From Pestalotiopsis fici W106-1 (taxonomy: Eukaryota > Ascomycota > Sordariomycetes > Amphisphaeriales > Sporocadaceae), in contig NW_006917091.1 of NCBI RefSeq assembly GCF_000516985.1, positions 4,981,022-5,045,021 on the forward strand: 64,000 nt of DNA, given 5' to 3'. Numbering within the stretch: the first letter of the stretch is position 1; every line of letters starts with the position of its first letter. Under the pieces are notes generated by a model, which searched no databases, was not told the DNA's origin, and worked only from the letters and a program-made list of their open reading frames with translations. Of this stretch, positions 10,844 through 20,952 are shown piece after piece. Position numbers and translations under genes: made by a program.

Positions 10844-13800
10844 ATGTCAAGTGAGGCGTCGCCCCGTGCTGTTCGCTTCTCGCCCAGCGAGGTTGAGTTG
10901 CTCGACGATAAGCTCATTCATCCGCGGCCTCTCGCCATTGCAACCGACTCAGATCTCTCCAACTCCTCCGGGGACTATACGCCAGACCAAAATGACCTCG
11001 CCGAACTCGAGCGACAGGACGAGCTGGGCAACCTGGCTAGATATGCTGATGGTGGATTATCGGGTTCCATGGCTTCGCTAGCCCCCAATTCAGTAGCCAA
11101 CAGCGCTAACAGGAATCGCGATGCCGTCGCGGTAGCCAACACCAATGGTACGCCTGCGCGCCTCGCTTCCAGACCTTTGCCACTGGCGAGGACTCCCTCG
11201 AGTACATATGCGCCGCAAAGAGGACCTGCAGCTCAAACTGTGAGCATCAATACCAGATCGGGGTCTCGTCCCCGCCGCTCCGACGACCCGGAACGACAGT
11301 TTCGCAACCAGGAACCTGCCTACCTCCGCATGATACGCCACCAGGAACAGCCGACCAGTGGCTACTTTGGCACAGAACCCTACACCCCAAGCCTTGACTA
11401 CACCGACGATGAATCCGAAGGGGAGACACCTTCATCCGAGGGTATCTTCGATGATCGATACAATGAGGAAACTATCATGTTCTATAATCCAGACGAGAAC
11501 GATGTCCAACCCACCGAGGACGACGTGAAAGATCCAGACAACCGTGAAAGGTTGGAATGGCATGGTATGCTGGCGGCCGTCCTAACTGGAGATGTTGTCA
11601 GACAGGAGAAGAAGCGTCTTATAGGCTCGTCAGAGAAGGACGGAGGCCTCACCGCCCACAAGGCTGAACTCTGGATTGGCCTGCGCTCAAAGATTTGCGG
11701 TCGGTCCCTCGCTGTGCAGCGGCGAATGGTTGAAGAGGCTCGTTCGAATCTTGACAGAGTCATTGACGAGATCACCCGTTTCGAAGTGCAAGGCGAAAGT
11801 GAGGCTGGAAAGCCACCGATCGAGCAGATACGCGACGTTGTCAAGAAGATCGAAAAGTGCGAAAGCCTATATCCCTCTTCACAGACTCTCGCTGCTAGCC
11901 ACAAAAACGCGACTCTACCATCATTTTCTGAGGCATGCAACGCCGTTCTGTCCTGGTACAACACAAACGAGATGATCAATACGGAGCTTGAGATCCTCAA
12001 AAAGTGGGTGGGCAACGATGACTTGGACTTTCAAATGAAGAAGCAGAGATCACCGAGCACGAATGGTCTAAGCGATGAGACATCCTTCTTGGACCGATTG
12101 ATGAAAGAGGATGGTCTCAAGTCTTTGCACGATGATGATGGCGATGAGCACGAGAGACAGAAGACCGCGGCCAAGACCAAGTCTCTCATTCGTCGGAGTA
12201 TGCTCACGGCAATCTCAACCACCATTGCCAAAGCCAAGGAAACCCTCATTGCTAATTCGGAGGCTTTCAAGAAGCGTCATCTGCCGCCCTACATTGAGGA
12301 GATCCTCACTTTGATTAGCTTTCCCTCTCGGCTTATCGAGGAGATTATCAAGGTCAGACTTGCCTACGCCAGGAAGATGAAAGAGACGACTCAGCAGAAT
12401 ATGATACTGCAAGATCAGATGATTGGCCAGTTTGAGATTCTTCTTCGACTTGCTATTCGTATCAAACAGGACTGTTTGACCGTTTTGCAACCACAGCCGG
12501 GTTGGCAGCTACCTCCCTGCATAGACGACTCTTTTGACCAGGTCGTGCTTGAAGCCTTGAGATATTATTTCAAGATGCTGAACTGGAAGTTGAGTCGAAA
12601 CAAGAACACCTTCAAGGAGGCAGAACTGCTGTTCCAGGAGTGGGATTTCGCCAACATGGTTGGCCGGAACCTTCAGGGAGGTGACAATGAGGTTGCTGAG
12701 CAGTTTAGTACACTCACGTTCAAAGCCCTCAGTCGTCTCAGTCAGACCTTTGAACGGGAACTTCAACGCAAACCAAGAGAGGCAGCCGATGTCATGAGCA
12801 AACGATACAAGCAGGTACTCGAGTCTGTGCGTGTCAGGCAAAGAATGTTGCAGCGGTTTTCACGAATGCTTAGCGACCATTACGAAAACGCTTCTGACAT
12901 GAGCATTGCATTTGCATCTAATGAATTGCAACATTTTTACGAGCGACTTTCAGTCAGCGGCCACTTTCTGGTCGATGAGGTCGACGGAATACAGATCATC
13001 GCTTCTCCGACACTTGTGGGCCGGGACGACGACGTCCAGTCAATCATCCGTACCTGCTTTCACGGATCGCTGCAGGAGCCCGATCCGACCGACCCGTACA
13101 TCCTTATCTGCAGGCCAGAAACACCTTTGCACTGGTTCGGGAACCGCAGCACGCAGCCCCTGAACATCGATTCGACGGATCTCAAACTTGGCCAAGTGAG
13201 ACTCGTCGCCGATGGGTCACAATACAGGCTAGCAAACGCGCGAAAGGCTTTCCTGGACACAATCGACATGCATCTTGATTTGATTGTTGAGCAGCGCTCG
13301 AACTTGCACAAAGTCAACACCAGATTAATGGAGATTCGCAAAGTCGCATTCAAACTGTCAAACACTTTCATGGACAGTGTTGAGATTATCAGAAGGCAGA
13401 CAAAAGGCATGAACTGCACCGACCTCATTCAGACGTGTTTCATCTTCGCAACTGAGTTTGGTCAACGGTCGTTGATCAGCATGGATAGCAACCGACGTCA
13501 AATGAACAATATGAAGCTCACCAAATTGGCCCTTGATTGGGTGAGCTTCATCTGCGATGATTGTGCTGTCAGTGATCGCAAATCCTTTCGCTGGGCTGTT
13601 CCCGCACTCGAGTTCGCCATGGGCATGACAAGAGGACGTCATATTCTGGGGCTGGATCCCTCCGAGTACGCTAGGCTCCGTGCCAAGGTATCAGGCTGCA
13701 TGAGGCTTCTCATTTCGCATTTTGATATTCTTGGTGCCAAGTCCAATCAAGCAGCACAGACCGAGAAGGAACGTATCGAGGCTCTGGTTGGGCAGTTCAA

Positions 13801-14987
13801 GAGGCTTGACAAGAATCGCATGCTCGACGATGATGAAGCATTCAAGTACATTCAAGAACAGCGTCTAGAGCGGATTTCCGACATTGACGAGGTTCAGCGA
13901 CAGACGATCGCCGAGAGGCAAGGACTGGGTCGAGTATTGGAGGTGTCAAACGAAGTCGACCGATCACTCGCGTTCCTATCCTCTTCAGCGACCAACGTCA
14001 CCATGCGCTGGCAGCAAGGACACTTCGTGGGTGGCGGCACTTTTGGCAATGTGTATGCTGCAATGAACCTTGACACTGGTCACCTAATGGCTGTCAAAGA
14101 AATTCGTCTTCAAGACCCCAAACTTGTTCCTCAGATCGCCACTCAAATCAAGGACGAGATGGGTGTCCTCGAGGTACTCGACCATCCAAACGTGGTCTCG
14201 TACTACGGTATCGAAGTCCATCGCGATCGCGTCTATATTTTCATGGAGTTCTGCTCAGGCGGCTCCCTTGCGAACCTGCTGGAGCACGGGCGAATTGAAG
14301 ACGAGCAAGTCACCATGGTCTATGCACTGCAGTTGCTTGAGGGACTGGCATATCTTCACGAAAGTGGCATCGCCCATCGCGATATCAAGCCAGAGAGTAA
14401 GTTTGTATCTTTAAATTTTTGTCAGTGCAAAACTAATCAGCAAAATAGATATTCTCCTCGATCATAATGGTGTAATCAAATATGTGGATTTTGGCGCAGC
14501 CAAGGTCATTGCTCGACAAGGGCGCACTTTGGTCAAGACCGCAGCGACCACACCCAATCGATCCATGACTGGCACCCCCATGTACATGTCTCCCGAGGTC
14601 ATCAAGGGCGAGAGTCCCGGCAAAGCTGGGTCTGTCGACGTATGGTCCCTGGGCTGCGTGATCCTAGAGATGGTGACTGGGCGCAGACCATGGTCGAATC
14701 TGGATAATGAGTGGGCGATTATGTACAACATTGCCCAAGGCAATCCGCCACAACTTCCTGGTTCCGACCAACTCAGTCCTCAAGGCATCGACTTTTTGCA
14801 GAAGTGCTTCATTCGCAATCCCAAAAACCGGGCCAGTGCTGTTGAGCTCCTTCAACATGAATGGATTATGAGTATCCGTAGTCAAGTCATTGAGCCTGCA
14901 ACGCCAAGCGACAGTTCGGGCTCGGCTCAAAACACGCCTCATCCAAACTCCGCCAGCAGCCGGGCTGCCGCCGAGGGCTTTGCTTAG
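10844..14987 (+). CDS. SSK2: HOG-pathway MAP kinase kinase kinase (Ssk2/Ssk22/Wis4 type; OS-4 in Neurospora)
   Basis: It phosphorylates the MAPKK Pbs2, which activates Hog1, in osmotic and oxidative stress, downstream of the Sln1-Ypd1-Ssk1 phosphorelay. Exons 10844-14396 and 14449-14987 (52-bp intron with an acceptable branch site) give 1363 aa. The long N-terminal part (residues 1 to about 1050) is the regulatory region typical of Ssk2/MEKK4. The kinase domain runs from about 1054 to 1325: Gly loop GGGTFGNVYA, VAIK-type lysine at K1085 (MAVKEI), catalytic HRDIKPEN split by the intron, VDFGAAK in the DFG position, GTPMYMSPE activation segment and DVWSLGC. After the kinase come about 40 Ser/Pro-rich residues, then TAG. 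The same frame remains open for 100 more codons behind that TAG (separate entry). The pyrimidine-rich leader may carry a tiny upstream ORF at 10625-10648. Confidence 0.95.
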
Positions 14988-15290
14988 GGACCTTTTCCCT
15001 CGAGCGGTGGCGGGTTGGCTCAAATCTCACCTATTGAAGAAGAGGCAGAGAAGCTTGCGATGGAAATCGAACGGACAGATTCTGGTCGCATCATCACATA
15101 TAATGATTTAAACAGCATTCCAGGGTCGGATCCAGTGTCAAGGATGGCGACTCCATCCCCTTCTTCCGGGTCTGAAGATGGTATTGACACTGGTCATGAA
15201 CAAGACGAAGACGGGGTCAATCAAGCTGATCTTTCGTATGGCCACTGCTATAGTGATGAAGACCCACAGGGGATGATCGACAGTATGTGA
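14988..15290 (+). other. In-frame open extension behind the SSK2 stop codon
   Basis: The frame of SSK2 exon 2 continues after TAG (14985-14987) for 100 sense codons to a TGA at 15288-15290. The predicted segment is acidic and polar, includes SPIEEEAEKLAMEIERTD and ends in SDEDPQGMIDSM, and reads like a disordered protein tail rather than UTR. Possible explanations are stop readthrough, a recent nonsense change or base error, an unrecognised intron ending at the TAG, or chance. The bases just before (TTGCTTAG) resemble a 3' splice site, but I found no good donor or branch site in the preceding ~100 bases. Confidence 0.4.
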
Positions 15291-15995
15291 TTGTTGCGAT
15301 AGCTGGGAGTGATGGATGCTCTCAATAACGCATCAGATTCGATGGGCAGATACACAGCAACGGGGAGGAATTTCGCTTTTTGGGGGGTTCTTATATGTTT
15401 GGTTACAAAGGTCAGAAAAGGGCAGTACCTTGGTGCACATGAACGGAACTGCATCAGCGACGGAGTTTTACACTGGGCATGCCTGATGAGATTCATCTTC
15501 TTTTTCATGCATATTACAAATATCCCACAGCGGTTTGGGAACATTACACAAAGAGATGTACATATATGAGACTGGCCAGGCTCGTTTGGCAGCATAAGTC
15601 ACGGCTCGCCATCAGTATAATGATGAACGTATAATGTAATAGATATCATCAACACTCTATCACAAGCAATTCTTTCGACTTCCTGCGTATCAATAATGCT
15701 CATGGCTTGCCTGAACCTTGAGAGGGACAGCTATATCTCACTGCCGCCGCCGAGTCTAGCTTCAGTAACTAGAAATAAACATTCACACCCATTATAGTGA
15801 GTAGGGGACAATTACAAAATGAGGAGAATGTGTGGAGCGAAAAATTAGCATCTTGTTTTATTGAAGCGGCCAGGCCTATATCATATAACTCCCAAACGCC
15901 ACGAGTCCCTCAGAAGACTGCCAAGGAATGTAAACACTTGGTCTTTTCTCTAGTCAAGCGAACGGCAAGCGATCACATACACACATTGAAAAAAA
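15291..15995. other. Intergenic between convergent SSK2 and NUG1
   Basis: 3' regions of both genes. Short ORFs on either strand show no recognisable protein. Confidence 0.6.
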
Positions 15996-17705
15996 TCACT
16001 GCTCCATCTCGGCATCCTCAGCCTCGTCATCTCCCCAGAGGCCATCTAGCTTGAATTCCTTGGCCCATTCCGTGACAATCTGCTTCTGGTCCGGGGCGGG
16101 AGCGTCGGCCGAGGATGTCGCGGCGGCGGCAGCGGCACTGGCAGCGTTGACGCTGACGGGCAGGACGGGGGCGTCCACCCAGCCCTGGATGCGGCCGTCT
16201 CGCCAGTCCGTGACGACGGTGGTGGCTGCCGACTCGACGTTGGGAATGCCGCCCTTGCTCAAGCGGCCGCGCTTGCGGGCCACCTGGACGAGGAAGTCGG
16301 TGGTGGCGTCGCCACCCGTGGTCATGAGCGGGGGCAGATCATAGACATCCATGAGCTTCTGGAGCAGATCGGGCGAGCTGGAGAGGCGCTTGAGAAGCAG
16401 GTTCACAGCCGGCCGGGCGTCACCGATATCCTTGGGCGGAACGGCGTTGAGCAGCACCAGGTTGGCGTGCGCCTCAATGGGGTCCTGCTTCTTCTTACGA
16501 GACTCGCCCTCGGTGACGGAGGGGAAGACGACACCGGGAGAGTCCAGCAGCGTGAGCTTGCTGTCCATCTTGACAGAGCGGATACTCGTGGTGACACCGG
16601 CCTCGGCGCCAGCAGGACAGGCGGCGCCTTTGCCGCCCAGACGCGAGAGCAGGGCGTTGATGACGGATGACTTGCCGACGTTGGGATAGCCGATGACGCC
16701 GACAGAGACGGCGCGCTTGAGCTGCTGCGAGGCCGCGTACGACTTGAGCGACTTGAGGAGCGCGCTGGCGGTGCTCTGAACCGTCAGGGACTTGTGGTTA
16801 AAGGTCTGCGCGTTCGGGGCGGATCCCGAAGCACGCAAGGGGATGGTTGGGAAGTATCGACGGAGATGCGTGAGCCAGTCCTTGAGGACGGGTGGCGGAA
16901 TCAAGTCGACCTTGTTGAGGATCAACATAAGTCGCTTGCCTCCACTCGCTGCGGCCATGACCTGCCGCTCGACCTCTTTTGATCTGGTTCCTTCGGGGTC
17001 GCGGGCATCAAGTACGTAGAGCACCACGTCGGCTTGCTCAATGACCTGCTTGAAGACCTTGTCGTAGGCCCTCCTCGAGGTAGCTGGGCCCACGGCCTCA
17101 CCGCTGCCAGCGTAGAAGTCGTCCTCGTCATCATCGTCTTCATCGTCGTCATCATCCATTTCGCTGCCGCTCTGGAGTTCGCGATCGTACTTTTCGGCGG
17201 CCTTTCTTGCGCTGGCGATGAGCGCAGCCATGGGGTTCGAATCGTCGAAGCCATCGTCTTCGTCCATCGCATCGTCGTCAAACCCCTCAAAGTCGCCCGC
17301 CTCGGCACCATCCATGGCCGCCTCGTTGTTGCTTTCGTTTGCATTGACGGTGCCCGTCTTGGCCGCCTTGGCCATCTCTCGGCGCTTCTGGGCCTCTTCC
17401 TGCTTTCTCCTCCGTCCCTCCTCGATCTCTTCAAGGATCTTCTCCTTGTACGGGAACAGATTGGGGATACCCGGATCCTTCTTTAACTTTGACTTCCATT
17501 GTGGGTTCTTCTTGGCTTCCTTTCTCGCCTTGCGCTGCTTGGAACTGGATGCCTTTTCAATCTTGTGCCGAAGACGAACGGTCGTTCGCTTGGACTTTGG
17601 CTCTGCAACGGAAAGTCTGGGTCAGGTTTTGTGTCGCCGCATGACATTATGAGATATGGAATGCATCTAGAACTTACTCTTGGGCTTGGTAATACTTCCT
17701 GCCAT
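15996..17705 (-). CDS. NUG1: Nuclear GTP-binding protein Nug1 (circularly permuted GTPase)
   Basis: Nug1 is a nucleolar/nuclear GTPase needed for 60S subunit maturation and export. A 9-codon first exon (17678-17705, ending in a split Lys codon) joins exon 2 (15996-17602) across a 75-bp intron, giving 544 aa. The N-terminus is the basic GN3L/Grn1 region with SKRTTVRLRHKIEKASS. An acidic stretch with long Asp runs follows at about 115-175. The G motifs are in permuted order, typical of the YlqF/YawG family: G4 NKVDL at about 239-243, G1 GYPNVGKSS at about 314-322 and G3 DSPG at about 363-366. The C-terminus is Ala-rich and then acidic. Length is close to yeast Nug1. It is divergent from the glycerol-3-phosphatase gene across about 1 kb. 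Confidence 0.95.
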
Positions 17706-18681
17706 TGTTTGTTGTTTGCGCAGGCTGAAAAGGTTTACGATTTGCAACAACCACGAATTCGCAATGGGACCCGACCGACGTTTCAATTGCTATGGTTCAT
17801 TCTTTCTGCCCCGCTGAAATATTTTTGGCGGTGGGTGGCGGCAGAATCAGCAGGCGGCGGCGTACCACTGGACGTGGGGTTGTTAAAAATGTGGCGTCGG
17901 TCCAGGGTCAAGCTCATGTTGGTTCCTATAATTCCAAGGATTCGAAACCTTGTAAGTCTCCTGCGCACGATAATTTACCCCTCCAGACATGTTGTGAATC
18001 ACACCTACGAAGAGCCATTATATCAAACTTTATATCACCATAGTTGCGGGCAATGATGAAGCGAGATTTGATCAAGAGGTGTTGCAATGGAGCCAATCTT
18101 TCTTTTCCTTCCATGAAAAGGGCAGCAAGCAGCAGCCTTCCCACCTATCGGGCCACGGCTACCGCGCACTGCCGCCCCAGACCTACCTTAGTGTCATCAG
18201 CCCCAACTTTTTTTGGACCAGCAGCGATTCCCTTCCCTTCAGACCGACAGACCCTTTGCAGGCGGCTAGGCGCTGTCCAAAGGCAGTCCGACGTGGATCG
18301 AATGACTCCGTTCGTATCCATGCGGAGATGCCTGATGGGGCATTGCCCGCTGCCAACCTGAAAATGTCACGAGAAAAGCAGTCAGATTTCCCGTGCGTTC
18401 TCGTAGCTTCCGACCGCCGCCATCAGATCAGATAGCGGACTGACTCTCTGAGAACCATATTCTTCTTTGGGCAATACAATCACGCGCACAACAACAACCT
18501 TGCCAACTACCTTGCCCCCGACACTCGATTCATAAAGTGACACCTCGCAAGTCCCTGCCGAACCGCCATTGCACTGCATACTATCCTGTCCGTCTCTCCG
18601 TTCGTTGATCCATCCACCACACACATCTTGCTCGCGCATATCCTGTAACCCAAGAAAGCCTCAAAGTTGTTTAGATAAACC
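17706..18681. other. Divergent promoter region, NUG1 / glycerol-3-phosphatase
   Basis: Nothing coding is supported. It must carry promoters for both flanking genes. I found no element that I would name with confidence. Confidence 0.55.
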
Positions 18682-19607
18682 ATGGCGTCGTTCACAGCAC
18701 CGCCGGAAACGGTCTCCTTCCAGGGTCTCCTGTTTGACATGGACGGCACCATCATTGATTCGACGGCCGCGGTTGAGAAGCATTGGCACACGTAGGGGTT
18801 TCTTTGTTTTCCACCTTTTGCACACCCCCGTTCCAGGTCCTCCTCCGTTGTCCACGTGTCCAACACTCCCATCGTACGCATATCCATACTTACACGTTGT
18901 TCGTAGTGTCGGTACCGAAATTGGTGTCGACCCTGAGGTCATCTTGCAGACGTCTCACGGCAGACGAAGCATTGACATTCTCAAGATCCTCCACCCAGAG
19001 AAAGCCAACTGGGAATGTGAGTCGACTTGCCCCAGCCTTGCCCACATGGTTTGGAGCAGGCCCTCAAAGCCGGCTGCCAGATATAGCATACGCTTACTAA
19101 CATGCGCCATTAGATGTCTGCCAGATGGAGGGTCTCATGCCCAAGCTGTACGGCCCAGACGCAGTTGAGATCCCCGGCGCTCGAGCCCTCCTTGAGCAAC
19201 TGATCCCCGCTGGCGCACCCTGGGCCATTGTGACATCGGGCACCGTTCCCCTTGTCACGGGCTGGCTCGACGTCCTGAAGTTGCCGCATCCCGAGCATCT
19301 GGTCACTGCCGAGTCGGTGCAGAACGGAAAGCCAGACCCAACTTGCTATCAAATGGGCCGCTCCAAGCTCCAGCTCGAGGAGAGCGCCAATGTCCTGGTC
19401 TTTGAGGACAGCCCTGCAGGTATCAAATCTGGCAAGGACGCCGGTTGCAAAGTCATTGGCCTGGTAACCAGCCATACGCTGGAGCAGGTCATTGCCGCCC
19501 AGCCAGATTGGATCGTCAAAGACCTAAGTTCGGTCAAAATGTTGGAAGTCAAGAATGGAGTCGTGACGCTGGAAATCACAAACGCACTTACTCCTACCAA
19601 CAGTTAA
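18682..19607 (+). CDS. GPP1: HAD-family glycerol-3-phosphate phosphatase (Gpp1/Rhr2 type)
   Basis: It dephosphorylates glycerol-3-phosphate to glycerol, the compatible solute made under osmotic stress, in the cytosol. Exons 18682-18791, 18907-19016 and 19114-19607 give 237 aa, close to the usual ~250 for Gpp proteins. HAD motif I is FDMDGTIIDST, with nucleophile D19 and acid/base D21. Motif II is the Ser/Thr in AIVTSGT. The motif III Lys lies in NGKPDP and motif IV in VFEDSPAGIKSG. The segment TSHGRRSIDILK is characteristic of the Gpp/DOG (2-deoxyglucose-6-phosphatase) branch. A DOG-type sugar phosphatase is the main alternative; sequence features favour Gpp. The intron before exon 2 is 115 bp, longer than most here. 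It lies about 4 kb from SSK2, the kinase that heads the pathway controlling Gpp genes in yeast. Confidence 0.85.
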
Positions 19608-20934
19608 CCTTTGCTAAAGGATAGAAGGAGAGAAGTGTTTCCAGTCCAAAGTCAATGCCTCTTGGCGCGCGAGGGAGGGAAATTCCACGTTGCCTGGGAC
19701 ACTGTTATTGGAAGCACCATTTCCCAAAACAGTATACATTACGCCGCCCGGGTCGAGAGACACAGCATTCTTAGTCCTGTCATGAAAGAAGCCTGTAGAG
19801 ATGACTCAGCGCGAATATGCGCCCCCAACGAGGCTCTGGGAGCTGCCAAGCCCAAGCCACAATGCAGTGGGTGGGAAGGCATAGAAGAAATTAGTGCATC
19901 ATTACAACATGGATGTAGTACTCTCATCACGTAATGTCATGAGAAAGTACGGAATAAATTTTGAGTGTTTGGACGTGTTTGGATTCGGCCAGGTCGTGTT
20001 CGTTTGATGATATGATATCAATAATGATATTTCTGAAAGGATTTCTATAAAGTCCTTGTTTGCAATCACAACCTTGTGTGTGTGTACCGTATTTAGTAGT
20101 AGCAGTAGTACTCTTGCAATCCTTGAAAGTCTTGTTTTCCTGAGGTCTCCGCAAAAATCCCGGCATTTGGAAGTTGTGATCACCAGCACTATCAGCTCCC
20201 GCCCAGATGCCACCCCAAGCGACCCGTCACTCTGGTCACTGTCAACTGAGGGGGAGGAGGGTTTGAGGAGGGTTAAGAAGGAGGGGGAAGGGCCTTTACC
20301 ATGAGTATTTTCGACATGGATTCTTTTTCCAAAGATCCCGGGAATACACTAGCAATTGGGGATAAGAGGGATGGATGGATGGAGAGGAAGAAAATGGGGA
20401 ATTTCGTGAGAATGGAAGCTTATTCCACAAAAGTTATTCCCAGTTGGTAGGTAGGCTTTGGGGTACGTAGGAGGAGCACATGTACTTTTGCCTTGTGGAA
20501 CGGTTTTCTACTCCCCTTGGTTGTTCCCGTCCCGCCTTATGGAGACCCTCCCAAGGAGAAATACCCCACGGTTGGACGAAACGGTGAACCGGTGTACGGA
20601 ATAGGTAGTTTAGGTATAGCCAAGTGTACCTACGTGCGGTCAAGTTTTCTATCAACTAGTAGTCACATAGGTTTCTGCGTTTACTGTATCGCGCCTTTCG
20701 ACTAGTTAGTTGCAAGCACCTACTATGTAAGGTCTACCCTTTATTTTTTTTTTCTATTAGTGGCCTTGTGGTATCAACATTTACCATATGCATCAGCACG
20801 ACAAACACAGTTTATGTTTTCTTTGAAAGTCAGTCGGTCCGTGGGTCTAGCGCTGTCGATCCGAACCCAGATCTGAAAGAAGGGGGTGGAGGGGGGGAGC
20901 CCGGTAGCGGTATGTAGGAAAGGTAAGGGGGGGT

Positions 20935-20952
20935 TAGGTAGGTACCTACCTA
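20935..20952. repeat. 18-bp perfect palindrome
   Basis: TAGGTAGGTACCTACCTA equals its own reverse complement. It is built from two TAGG/CCTA arms each side of GGTACC. Similar half-motifs recur through the surrounding region. Confidence 0.9.

Noticed and set aside
14872..14987. Intron from a GTATCC donor at about 14872 to the TAG at 14987 that would bypass the SSK2 stop
   Set aside because: The donor is weak, there is no clear branch site, and it would delete the Pro/Ser segment right after the kinase domain, which looks like genuine coding sequence.
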